From Hungatella hathewayi WAL-18680 (GTDB lineage Bacteria > Bacillota > Clostridia > Lachnospirales > Lachnospiraceae), in the NCBI RefSeq assembly GCF_000235505.1, contig NZ_JH379028.1, forward strand, positions 616,985-680,984: DNA of 64,000 bases, read 5' to 3'. The stretch's first letter is position 1. Each line of letters opens with the position of its first letter. Positions 51,604 to 60,110 of the stretch are shown here, in pieces. Both the position numbers and the translations under genes were made by a program. The notes under the pieces were generated by a model. That model was not told where the DNA came from and did no database searches. It was given only the letters and a program-made list of their open reading frames with translations.

Positions 51604-52962
51604 TTATGAAAGATCAAACCTTATTCTTGGTGTCAAATACAACGGAACTGTTAACCACCTGCCATTTTCAGCAATTCCACCATAACTGTCACCCTTTAAG
51701 CAATAAAGATAATCTAACTTCTTTGCATCAAATATTGCTCTAGCTGTTTTAGCAGATTCATCTGTACTTTTTACTTCGATTCCATAAGATTTACCATCTT
51801 GTCCTCTGACAAAAAAATCCAACTCACCTTTGGTTTTTTGCCAAATAGCAAACCATGGGTTGTTTCCGGCAATGTCAACATGAACATGACGTTTTAAAAT
51901 CAAATACGCAAAATTTTCTGCTAAAATCCCCTGCAATTCCTTCTCGCTTGCTCCGACTTGCTTTAGAAAAGTATACGCTATACCCAAATCCAAAAAATAC
52001 AATCGACAATTTTCCTTAATATCCAAATAATTACAATCTATACTTTTAGCAGCATAGCCAAGTATATGGGATTCTTCCAGCCATCCGATTGCATGATTTA
52101 CCATCTTCTTAGTAATTCTTCCACTCTCACTCTGGTATGCAATTTTACTGATTTCTTCTACCAAATCCCGCACTCCGGTCTTTTCTTTAATCATCAACCT
52201 CCCTATTGCATCGAATAATTTTTCAAAAATATTCACATCAATAATTTCTTTAAAATACCGTTTGGATTCTCTTGTGAAGACTTCCAGCAATGACCGCAAA
52301 ATCTTGTCACATTCTTCAAAATCATGTGTCTCAAAATAGGTCCTTACCACAGCCGGATAACCACCTATGCGTTCATATATAGAAAAACACTCCTTAATTT
52401 CATCATATCCTTCATGTGGTGAATTTCCATAGAGGTCCAATTGCTCAAACAAATCAAGTTTACCGGAAGCGTCCAGGAATTCTTCAAAGCTCAAAGTTCC
52501 CATCTCCAGAATATCGAGATCACCAGCTGGCAGGAAGAATTCTTTATCAAGTATTTTTCCAAGATAACTACCTGTAATAATCACATCACAGGCAAGCGTT
52601 CTGGCAAACATCCTGGTTTTATTAAACACCTGTGAAGATTCCTGAATTTCATCAATCACAATGATTGTATCTCTTGTATCTTTAAAATCCACATCATATA
52701 ATATCATCGCCTTCTGAAGTTCATGTTCGGGTTGTGGCATTCCAGGTTTCCATTCCTCTGCCAAGGCCAGACATTCCAAAAAACGTTTTCCCGTCACTTC
52801 TGCCATATTAAAATAAGTCATATGGCTATAATTTTCTCTTGCAAATTTTTGGAGGATATAGGTTTTGCCCACCTGCCTGGCACCCTTTAATTCAAGTACC
52901 CTGCCTGTATGCCTCTCCTTCCACTTCATCAATTCACTGTATATCGTTCTCTTAAATTCCAT
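51604..52962 (-). CDS. AAA ATPase with DUF4143 domain
   Basis: About 452 residues. AAA_14-type ATPase with Walker A LKGARQVGKTYIL and Walker B TIIVIDEIQES, then a DUF4143 C-terminal region with a PD-(D/E)xK-like GELDFFVRGQDGKSYGIEVKS. The family is widespread, often horizontally moved, and of unknown function. The ATG at 52962 follows AAGGGGA. It has its own promoter at 52991-53018, and the duplicated Xre operator lies 92 bp upstream. It is AT-rich relative to the core genes. Confidence 0.88.
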   Translation of the reverse strand: MEFKRTIYSELMKWKERHTGRVLELKGARQVGKTYILQKFARENYSHMTYFNMAEVTGKRFLECLALAEEWKPGMPQPEHELQKAMILYDVDFKDTRDTIIVIDEIQESSQVFNKTRMFARTLACDVIITGSYLGKILDKEFFLPAGDLDILEMGTLSFEEFLDASGKLDLFEQLDLYGNSPHEGYDEIKECFSIYERIGGYPAVVRTYFETHDFEECDKILRSLLEVFTRESKRYFKEIIDVNIFEKLFDAIGRLMIKEKTGVRDLVEEISKIAYQSESGRITKKMVNHAIGWLEESHILGYAAKSIDCNYLDIKENCRLYFLDLGIAYTFLKQVGASEKELQGILAENFAYLILKRHVHVDIAGNNPWFAIWQKTKGELDFFVRGQDGKSYGIEVKSTDESAKTARAIFDAKKLDYLYCLKGDSYGGIAENGRWLTVPLYLTPRIRFDLS

Positions 52963-52990
52963 ACAGTCCCCTTTCCGCAATCATATCCAT

Positions 52991-53039
52991 ATTATAGCAG
53001 AAAACTATTAATTTTCAAATTGGTCAGACAATATCTGAC
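52991..53039 (-). promoter_or_regulatory. Promoter of the DUF4143 gene with adjacent palindrome
   Basis: Minus-strand TTGAAA (53018-53013), 16-nt spacer, TATAAT (52996-52991). Just upstream is GTCAGA-CAATA-TCTGAC (53023-53039), a possible second operator. Confidence 0.7.
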
Positions 53040-53053
53040 TAATTTCATCGTCT

Positions 53054-53104
53054 TGTACGCATTGCGTACATCCTTAATATAACAGAAAATATCCTTTATT
53101 ACAA
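53054..53104 (-). promoter_or_regulatory. Duplicated Xre-type promoter and operator
   Basis: Minus-strand TTGTAA (53104-53099), 17-nt spacer, TATATT (53081-53076), then TGTACGCA-T-TGCGTACA (53054-53070). No regulator gene follows it directly; the DUF4143 gene starts 92 bp on. Confidence 0.8.
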
Positions 53105-53122
53105 GCATGAATTCATTATTTA
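53054..53122. repeat. 69-bp direct repeat, copy 2
   Basis: Second copy of 51437-51505, exactly 1,617 bp away with no indels. The two copies bracket the DUF4143 gene. Confidence 0.85.
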
Positions 53123-53244
53123 AGCCTATTCTCAATTTTTATGGAATCTCGCACCTATGATTATAAATTTTACAGAATAAAAAAATGACTGTACCAACAA
53201 CACAAATCACTTCTTTACACCAGATACAATCAGATATGCTTACC

Positions 53245-53373
53245 AAAGGATTATTGGTGGGTGTACCCCTTCCCACATTTCTTTTGACCCATAAGGTGCG
53301 TAGCAGCACATTCTCTACTTCAATAATCCCTTGATAATAAACACTTTACAATACCCGCTCTCTTTTGTAAAGT
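53245..53373. other. Possible structured RNA or palindromic element
   Basis: A nine-base outer stem GGATTATTG / CAATAATCC (53248-53256 / 53321-53329) encloses two hairpins, GTGGG/CCCAC (53257-53276) and GTGC/GCAC (53296-53309). It is followed by a separate nine-base hairpin ACTTTACAA / TTGTAAAGT (53343-53373). No coding frame here. It does not match any RNA family I can name. The rest of 53123-53487 shows nothing else clear. Confidence 0.35.
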
Positions 53374-53487
53374 ATTTCTAAAATTTCGCGCCGTCACTCT
53401 GCCGTCAAATCAGTTTTCTCTGATATTTTTCTGTTATAATAAAATTGCACTTATCTATTACCCAAAACACATTAGGAGGTAATTTTT

Positions 53488-53793
53488 ATGAATAAAAGAA
53501 CCCAGCAAATCAAAAAAATGAATACATGGGTTAAGAATAATCCCGGTTACTGGTCTATCATTTGTAACACATATGATAGCGGCTCCATCTCCCTAAAGGC
53601 CTATCAAAATACAATTAAAAACTTGGAAAAGGAAGCTCTATATGAATTGTTTTATGTATTTCTTGAAACACATAAAAATAATCCAGCAATCAAGGACGTC
53701 ATAGAGGTATTATTTTTTGACTTAGTTCAGGAAAAAATCGAAAATGGCAGCATAAAAGAATTTATGAAGCAATTTATCTGCTGCCTTAATTAA
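53488..53793 (+). CDS. Small hypothetical protein
   Basis: 101 residues behind TTAGGAGG; a TATAAT lies at 53435-53440. The product is basic at the start (NKRTQQIKKMNTW), then mostly helical, with LEKEALYELFYVFLETHKNN and a C-terminal FMKQFICCLN. I do not recognise the family. AT-rich like the rest of the accessory block, of which it is the last gene. Confidence 0.6.
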   Translation: MNKRTQQIKKMNTWVKNNPGYWSIICNTYDSGSISLKAYQNTIKNLEKEALYELFYVFLETHKNNPAIKDVIEVLFFDLVQEKIENGSIKEFMKQFICCLN

Positions 53794-53892
53794 ATACAGC
53801 TTAAAGACAGTGGATTCTGATAACTACTGGTTATGTGCATCCACTGTCCTAATTCTAAATCCATGATATTCTATCATCTTTGCCTTACTTCT

Positions 53893-54648
53893 TTACAGCA
53901 AATCGTTATTCTTTAGAAACACCCACTCCCTCTCCCCCGACATCTCCCCACAATACCGATACCCGCCCTCGTCAAATTCCTTGATCTTCTCCACATCCTG
54001 GACCTGGTGCTCGGCCAGCCAGCGGACCATTGTGCCGCGGGCTATCTTGGCGGCGGTGGCTTTTACTTTGGGTTTTCCGGCTTGCTCTTCTGCGAAGACG
54101 CAGGTGAGGAAGGTGACATCCTTTTCTATGTAGGGCTCCACCGCTTTGCTGTATTCCTTTGAGGCCAGATTGATGATAACCTGATCCTCCTTTACCAGTT
54201 CACGGTATAAGCGGTCTCCCCAGAACTCGTATAAATCCCGGCAGCCGTCCACCGGCAGCTTCGCCTGCATTTCCAGGCGGTAGGGCACCACGCCGTCGCA
54301 TGCATTTAAAATTCCGTAAAATCCACTCAGGATACGGAGATGACGGTTCACATACTCCCACTGCTCCGATGTAAATACTCCCGGCGCCATGGACTGGTAT
54401 TGAATGCCCACATAGGAGAGCACCGCAGGCGTCAGCCGCTCCTCCAGATTCATATCCTGGTAACGCTCATAATTCAGTCTGGTAATATCCTCGTTAGCCG
54501 CAAACAGCTTCTGTAGCTCCCCTAACGAATACCCCCTCAAAACCTCAAGCAGCCGCCCCGTCTCTTTCACATACACCGGCACGCCCACCGTCTCCATACT
54601 GTCCGTGTCCACCCGCATCTTTTTCGCGGGGGAAATGATAATCTTCAT
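53893..54648 (-). CDS. yaaA: Peroxide stress protein YaaA
   Basis: 251 residues, the normal family length. The N-terminal MKIIISPAKKM and the YLSGFYG-like LRILSGFYGILNACDGVVPYRLEM region are diagnostic. In E. coli YaaA lowers free iron and protects DNA during peroxide stress. AGGAG precedes the ATG, 12 bp after the stop of the DNA glycosylase gene, so they form an operon linking peroxide defence and DNA repair. Confidence 0.95.
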   Translation of the reverse strand: MKIIISPAKKMRVDTDSMETVGVPVYVKETGRLLEVLRGYSLGELQKLFAANEDITRLNYERYQDMNLEERLTPAVLSYVGIQYQSMAPGVFTSEQWEYVNRHLRILSGFYGILNACDGVVPYRLEMQAKLPVDGCRDLYEFWGDRLYRELVKEDQVIINLASKEYSKAVEPYIEKDVTFLTCVFAEEQAGKPKVKATAAKIARGTMVRWLAEHQVQDVEKIKEFDEGGYRYCGEMSGEREWVFLKNNDLL

Positions 54649-54660
54649 GTGTCTATTCTC

Positions 54661-55302
54661 CTATTTTTTCTTCGGCGCGTAATCCCTCATGCCCTCGATG
54701 GCTCCGCCGGCTATGGCCCACAGATACAGACTGGCCACCGTGCCATAGGGGGAATAACGCCTCCGGTATTTTTCAAACAGCTTTTTATCAATCTTCCTGT
54801 GATGATACAGCATCCGCAGCCCCCGGTGGATGGCCAAATCCCCGAAACTGAACACATCCGGTCTCTGCATGGAAAATGTCATCAGCATCTCGGCGGTCCA
54901 CACCCCGACGCCCTTTAGGGACGACAGCTCCCGGCAGACCTCCTCATCACTCATGGTATGTAATGCTTCCAGATTCAACTCCCCGTCAAGCACCTTCCTG
55001 GCCGCATTCTTGATATACTCCACCTTCCGAAACGAAATCCCAAACGCCTGAAGCTCCTCCACCGGGCATTTCCCAATCGTCTCCGGCGTCACCTCCGAAA
55101 GCCCGTCACACATCCGCTTCCAGATCGTCTGCCCCGCCTTCGTGGAAATCTGCTGGTCCACAATGGAACTGACAAGCGCCCCAAACAAATCCGGGTTCAC
55201 CTTCCGCTCCACATGCCCAATCTTCTCTATCGCCTCCCCCAACACCTTGTCCTTCTCCGTCAGATACTGGATTTCCCTCTCCCCATATTCAAAAAACGCC
55301 AT
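54661..55302 (-). CDS. DNA-3-methyladenine glycosylase (AlkA-like, HhH-GPD)
   Basis: 213 residues. The helix-hairpin-helix with LSSLKGVGVWTAEMLMTF and the catalytic Asp in FSFGDLAIHRGL identify the HhH-GPD superfamily. It excises alkylated bases. It lacks the extra N-terminal domain of E. coli AlkA, as many bacterial members do. AGGAG precedes the ATG at 55302. First gene of the operon with yaaA. Confidence 0.9.
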   Translation of the reverse strand: MAFFEYGEREIQYLTEKDKVLGEAIEKIGHVERKVNPDLFGALVSSIVDQQISTKAGQTIWKRMCDGLSEVTPETIGKCPVEELQAFGISFRKVEYIKNAARKVLDGELNLEALHTMSDEEVCRELSSLKGVGVWTAEMLMTFSMQRPDVFSFGDLAIHRGLRMLYHHRKIDKKLFEKYRRRYSPYGTVASLYLWAIAGGAIEGMRDYAPKKK

Positions 55303-55515
55303 ATCCCGCCGCTCCTGTCTCCGTTCGTATTATTTTTATTCCCATGATTTCTATATTCATTATCTCTCTATTTATTATATCTCTTCCTATCGTCTCCGCA
55401 CCACCAGTATACCACAACCAGAGCCATTGTTGTCAGGAAACTGGAGGATAACCGATTTCAGTAAATCATAGTTCACAAACAGAGTTGCAAAATTCTTTTA
55501 TCAGACAGCCAAAAG

Positions 55516-55574
55516 AAAATACCAGACCGAAACACGCAGATTTTTATTATCCGCCGTTCCTGTCTGGTATTTTT
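55516..55574. terminator. Terminator after the second L,D-transpeptidase gene
   Basis: Arms AAAATACCAGAC and GTCTGGTATTTT with a long (34-base) interior. The minus-strand copy follows the stop at 55586 and is T-rich on its 3' side. Confidence 0.7.
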
Positions 55575-55585
55575 ATATTCCCATC

Positions 55586-57226
55586 TCAATTAAAACAGAT
55601 AACCGGAATCCCTGTGTAAACCAGCTCATATAAATCCTTCGCCTTCACCGGCGGCAGGTTAACGCAGCCGTGGCTTCCGTTGGTTTTGTAGATCGTGCCG
55701 CCGAACTGGCCACGCCAGTTGGCATCGTGGAGACCGATTCCGCCGTTGAAGGGCATCCAGAAATCCACGTAGCTCTCGTATTCATAGGTTCCGTCGGCCT
55801 TCTTGGCTCCGCGCAGAACCCGGCTCTTCTCTTTGTAGGTCAGACTGTATATGCCCTCCGGGGTGGTGTAGTTTTTGGAGACGTTTCCGGTAACGCATCC
55901 GGAGCTCCATACCCGCTCGCCATTCTGGAACATGGACACATACTGGGAGCCCAAATCAATCTCCACGTAAGTGTTTCCCCAGTCCGGCAAGGTGCGGCTC
56001 GCCGCTTTTTTGGCATACAGCGGCTCCCTGGTCTGGCTCTGGCCGGTGCGGATGGCGGCAATCAGTGCGTCAATCTCCCCCGCCTGGTCGATCTTCCAGC
56101 CGTAGGGGCCGGTCAGCTCCACATCTTTTCCGGTGGAGGTGTGGAATATTCTGCTGGTTCCCGCTGTGTCATATTTTTCGGCCAGCATTGCCACGTAGGC
56201 AGCGGCTGAATCCCGGTTGACGCTGATTTCCCCGTTCTCCGTGCCTGTGAGCCAGGTACAGATGGTCTCACCGGTCAGGACCTCGGTTCTGGCGGCGCCA
56301 GCGGCAGTTTCCGCTCCCGTTGAAGATTCGACACTTCCGCCGGAAGCAGCTTCCACATTCTCTGAAGCGCTAGCAGTACCCGCATCCACGGTTCCGACTG
56401 CATTTGCTCCGCTGCCCGCTGACGCTTCCTCGCCCGCTGTCCCGGAACCGGCCGTCTCACCAAACGTATAAGTAATCACCATATCCCTGCACTGGTTCAT
56501 CACCTGGCACTGGGCTTTCAGCTTCTCGTCACTGGCTTTCACCTTCACGGTGCGGTAACATCCGCCGCTCTCCAGGTTCACTTCCTGTTTTCCCGACGCC
56601 ACGGCTTCTTTTATCAACGCCATCACTCTGGCCTCGTCCACATCATTTCCCTGCACCTCCGGAATGATGGTGAAGGGCTGGCCCTCCTGGTACTCCGACA
56701 CCCGCGCATCCATGGTCTTCACTATCTCACTTCCGCTGATGCAGTTCAGCCGTCCAACGGCCGCCTCCAGCGCCTTCTCGTCATAGACAGCCGGTATCTC
56801 CATGGTGTGGGAATTGTCGATGGACGGTCCCCACCGGCGGCCTGTGGCGTTCTGCTCATCCAGAATCGCCTGAAGCCCCTCCGGCACAGCCGCCGAATAT
56901 CCGATATCCCCGCCGGCAATCTGCTCCTTCTTCCCGCCCTTTTCCACGATGGACAGCTTATAACTCTCCGTGTAGGTCTTTTGTATCTTTGCTTTCGCCT
57001 CATCCACAGTCATCTTGCCGACGCTGATGTCGTTAATTGTGGTCCCGTTTACAAACTGCTCCGGCTCCTCCGCCCAAGTATTCATGGCGCAGATGCCGGC
57101 CAGCACCATCACCGTCAATACCAGTTTCCAAAGATTCGCCCGCGCTGTCTCCCAGCATGCTTCCACCTGCCTCACAGGCGTCCAGTAAGCTTCCACCTGG
57201 TTATTCCGTTTCTGCTGATTACTCAT
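55586..57226 (-). CDS. L,D-transpeptidase (YkuD), second copy
   Basis: 546 residues. Same plan as 8377-10101: membrane anchor (about 32-50), peptidoglycan-binding-like repeats, YkuD domain ending with HDANWRGQFGGTIYKTNGSHGCVNLPP at the catalytic Cys. It has no C-terminal repeat tail. Instead a Gly/Ala/Ser/Glu-rich insert of about 55 residues (GETAGSGTAGEEASAG onward) splits the binding region between TYTFG and RTEVLTGE, where the first copy is continuous. GGAG precedes the ATG. It makes 3-3 crosslinks in the wall. Confidence 0.92.
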   Translation of the reverse strand: MSNQQKRNNQVEAYWTPVRQVEACWETARANLWKLVLTVMVLAGICAMNTWAEEPEQFVNGTTINDISVGKMTVDEAKAKIQKTYTESYKLSIVEKGGKKEQIAGGDIGYSAAVPEGLQAILDEQNATGRRWGPSIDNSHTMEIPAVYDEKALEAAVGRLNCISGSEIVKTMDARVSEYQEGQPFTIIPEVQGNDVDEARVMALIKEAVASGKQEVNLESGGCYRTVKVKASDEKLKAQCQVMNQCRDMVITYTFGETAGSGTAGEEASAGSGANAVGTVDAGTASASENVEAASGGSVESSTGAETAAGAARTEVLTGETICTWLTGTENGEISVNRDSAAAYVAMLAEKYDTAGTSRIFHTSTGKDVELTGPYGWKIDQAGEIDALIAAIRTGQSQTREPLYAKKAASRTLPDWGNTYVEIDLGSQYVSMFQNGERVWSSGCVTGNVSKNYTTPEGIYSLTYKEKSRVLRGAKKADGTYEYESYVDFWMPFNGGIGLHDANWRGQFGGTIYKTNGSHGCVNLPPVKAKDLYELVYTGIPVICFN

Positions 57227-57259
57227 TCCATATCTCCTGCTCTGTCTCCGCTCCTATTA

Positions 57260-58177
57260 TTATCTGAAGTTTTCTTCCAACTCTTTTATCTTCTGATACA
57301 GCTTTGTATTCAGCGGTGCTTCCGTCCCATGCTTCTTTGCTAATTCCATGATAGTCTTCGAGAACAGGTCTACCTCCGTCCTCCGCTTCGCCAGCATATC
57401 CTGGCGCATGGACGGCATGGAATCGGCATCCAGCCCGTCTATGGCAACCAGCCAGCGCTCGATATCCGCCTCCTTGAGAGGAATCCCCTCCAGCACGGCT
57501 ATCCGGCGCACCTCCTCCATGGTATCCCGGAATTCCTCCCGGTAGGGCTGGCCGCTCTGGCAGCCTCTGTATGGAATATCATATACGGCGCAGATTTGAT
57601 TGATGCCACAGTTTAACATCAGCTTGCTCCACTGCTCGTAGATAATATCCTCCGCCACATGATGAGGAATCCCATTCTCCCGGAAAAATGCTTCCACCTC
57701 CCGCAGCTGAGGTTCCTTTCCCTCATCGTTGGTGCCAATCACAATCTCGCCGGTCTTCGTGTACTCCACCTGATTCCCCGCCTTGACGGAATCCATCAGC
57801 TGGGCGATTGAGTGAAGCACCACACCCCTGCCAAGCGTTTCTTCCGTGATGCCCTCGCTTGTGACACCGTTTAACAGGCTCAGGATTATGGTATCCTCTC
57901 CCACAAAATCCCGCACGCTTTCTAACGACTCCATCAGCACCGGATACTTCACCGCAATCAGCAGCAAATCCACCGGCCCGTAGGATTTCCCGTCGCTGGC
58001 ATATGTAAAATCGCAGATCCGGCCATTGCAGAATACCGGGTTATCCCGGTACTGGCTGGCCCGCTTCTCATCTGCGATAAAGCCCACGCGCTCCTTCCCA
58101 AGTTTCTCATTCAGGAGATTGCCGTACAGCACGCCAACCGCGCCCCGCCCGATGATGCCAACTCTCTCAATTGCCAT
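57260..58177 (-). CDS. 2-dehydropantoate 2-reductase family protein (PanE/ApbA)
   Basis: 305 residues. NAD(P)-binding start RVGIIGRGAVGVLYGNLL, central VLLHSIAQLMDSVKAGNQVEYTKTGEIVIG and a C-terminal ApbA domain with KLMLNCGINQICAVYD. PanE makes pantoate for CoA, but the family includes other ketoacid reductases, so the exact role is open. GGAG lies eight bases before the ATG. It follows the MFS gene by 29 bp. Confidence 0.88.
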   Translation of the reverse strand: MAIERVGIIGRGAVGVLYGNLLNEKLGKERVGFIADEKRASQYRDNPVFCNGRICDFTYASDGKSYGPVDLLLIAVKYPVLMESLESVRDFVGEDTIILSLLNGVTSEGITEETLGRGVVLHSIAQLMDSVKAGNQVEYTKTGEIVIGTNDEGKEPQLREVEAFFRENGIPHHVAEDIIYEQWSKLMLNCGINQICAVYDIPYRGCQSGQPYREEFRDTMEEVRRIAVLEGIPLKEADIERWLVAIDGLDADSMPSMRQDMLAKRRTEVDLFSKTIMELAKKHGTEAPLNTKLYQKIKELEENFR

Positions 58178-58206
58178 ATTTTTGTCTCCTCTCTGTCATG
58201 CCGTTC

Positions 58207-59481
58207 TCATCGTCTCTTCACCGCCCCGCTCATCAGCGCCATTCCCACTGCCGCCACACCCGTGGACACCAGCAGCATGGTATGAATGCCGAAGCCATCT
58301 ATCAGGGCCCCGCCGCAGGCCGAGCCCAGCACGCCGCCCAGGGTATTCGTCATAGTCATAAACGCCTGCCCCTTCGTGCGGTCTTTATCCTTCATAATCA
58401 TATTCACATAGTAAACCGAAGCCACCACAAACAGGGCAAACCCAAACATCTGAAGTCCCTGTATCAGATACATGCCGGCCACATCTCTCACCAGCACGGT
58501 GGCCGCCGCTTTTATGAGAAAGAACAGCCCCGATATCTTCAGCCAGACATCGCACCGCACCTTCGTCACCATCCATCCGAACAGAAACATGGTAGGAAGC
58601 TCACTGGCCGCCGCCAGGGCAATGGCTGTCCCCATGGCGGAGCTGCCTCCCCCTTTGCTCTCCATGATTTGAAATGCAAAGTTATTCAGCATGTTATGGC
58701 TGACAAACACCAGGATGGCGCCCAACAAAAGCATGAAAAACCGGGGATACCGCTTGAAAAATGACACTTCCTGCTGTCCTTCCCCGCCATGTTCTCGCTG
58801 TAGCGTCATGCCGGACACAGGCCCGCCATCCCCTTCGCCCTTCGTGCCACCACCGCCTGGCGAAGACATTTCACCGGATGACATTTCACCGGACACTCTT
58901 CCCCCCGACGCTTCTTCCCCGGAGCGAAAGGCAAACACAGCCGCCAGCATCCCCCCGTAAAGCACCGCGATAGAAGCCGGGATAAACGCCGTTCCCATCG
59001 AAGCTACCATAAATCCGGCCACATAGGATATCCCGGCGTAGGCCAGGGAGCCAATCCCTCTCGCCAGCCCGAAGTCCAGCTTCTCCCCCCGGTTGATGCA
59101 CACCATCCCAAGGGAATAGACCAGCGGGGTCAGCACCTGGAGAAACGTGACTCCAACGCCATAGCACACCACCGTCAGCACCTGGTTTCCGGAAACCAGA
59201 AACAGACTCAGCCCCACCAGCAGCATCAAACTGCAGCCAAGCATAATCATCCGTTTCAGCGGCATTTTCCCGGGGCCATCCCCTGCCATACCGCCAATCC
59301 ATGGCTGGAGGATGGCCGATACGCTTCCCGATATTCCAATCAGCAGCCCGATAGCCGTGTTGCTGAGTCCTCTGTCCAGCAGATAAACACTGGCATAGGC
59401 GAATATCATGCAGAAGCTCATCCAGTACAGTCCCTGAATCAGAGCATACTGCGCTGTCTTACTCTGTCCACCGTTTTCCAT
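58207..59481 (-). CDS. MFS transporter (PPP1/LacY-like 12-helix)
   Basis: 424 residues with twelve membrane helices; the start YALIQGLYWMSFCMIFAYASVYLLDRGL resembles the nucleoside/sugar-proton symporter group. The central cytoplasmic loop carries a low-complexity insert of about 50 residues (SGEMSSGEMSSPGGGG). GGGGAG precedes the ATG. It overlaps the 3' end of the phosphoesterase gene. Substrate unknown. Confidence 0.87.
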   Translation of the reverse strand: MENGGQSKTAQYALIQGLYWMSFCMIFAYASVYLLDRGLSNTAIGLLIGISGSVSAILQPWIGGMAGDGPGKMPLKRMIMLGCSLMLLVGLSLFLVSGNQVLTVVCYGVGVTFLQVLTPLVYSLGMVCINRGEKLDFGLARGIGSLAYAGISYVAGFMVASMGTAFIPASIAVLYGGMLAAVFAFRSGEEASGGRVSGEMSSGEMSSPGGGGTKGEGDGGPVSGMTLQREHGGEGQQEVSFFKRYPRFFMLLLGAILVFVSHNMLNNFAFQIMESKGGGSSAMGTAIALAAASELPTMFLFGWMVTKVRCDVWLKISGLFFLIKAAATVLVRDVAGMYLIQGLQMFGFALFVVASVYYVNMIMKDKDRTKGQAFMTMTNTLGGVLGSACGGALIDGFGIHTMLLVSTGVAAVGMALMSGAVKRR

Positions 59482-60110
59482 AATACTCCCCTATTCTCCA
59501 CGGTACACTCGCTGTCCGGATACTCAATGACATAAGACTCGTAGGCGTTGACAACCGTGGTTGTCCCAAACTGGTCAATCCGCTTGAAATTCCCGCCGTA
59601 ATTGGCGTGAACATGTCCGTGTACAAAATATTTCGGCTCATACTTTTTCATCAGCCGGTTAAAGCAGTCAAATCCCCGGTGCGGAAGGTCCTCCATATCG
59701 TTGAGCTGAAATGCCGGCGCGTGGGATACCAGGATATCAATCCCCCTGCTGCGCCGCAGCTTTCCTCCCATCCTCCGTATCCTCCGGGCCATCTGGCGCT
59801 CGGTATACTGGTTGTCCGCCCCCGGTATGTACTCCATGGAACCGCCCAGCCCCATGATCCGAATGCCCCGGAAACGGTAAATGCTGTCCTCAATGCAGAT
59901 ACAGCCCTCCGGCGGCCTCTCGCTGTACTGGCCGTCGTGATTGCCCCGCACGTAGAGCAGTGGGGCATGGGAAAATGTGGCGAAAAAGCTGAGATACCCA
60001 GGCCGCAAATCGCCGCAGGATATGATTAAGTCAATATCCTGCAGTTTTTCCGGCTCGTAGTATTCATATAAATTTTTGGACTCACTGTCCGCCAGAACCA
60101 GTATCTTCAA
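59439..60110 (-). CDS. Metallophosphoesterase
   Basis: About 223 residues. Calcineurin-like motifs: LVLADSES (first metal block, Asp present, His absent), IISCGDL, VRGNHDG, LVSHAP and VHGHVHANYG. I chose the TTG at 60110 (reads MKILVLADSE) because GGAGG lies nine bases upstream; the frame is open to 60143 with ATGs that would add MRMRRISR-type residues. It overlaps the preceding BMP-fusion gene and the following MFS gene, so the three are coupled. Substrate unknown. Confidence 0.83.
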   Translation of the reverse strand: MKILVLADSESKNLYEYYEPEKLQDIDLIISCGDLRPGYLSFFATFSHAPLLYVRGNHDGQYSERPPEGCICIEDSIYRFRGIRIMGLGGSMEYIPGADNQYTERQMARRIRRMGGKLRRSRGIDILVSHAPAFQLNDMEDLPHRGFDCFNRLMKKYEPKYFVHGHVHANYGGNFKRIDQFGTTTVVNAYESYVIEYPDSECTVENRGVLWKTVDRVRQRSML

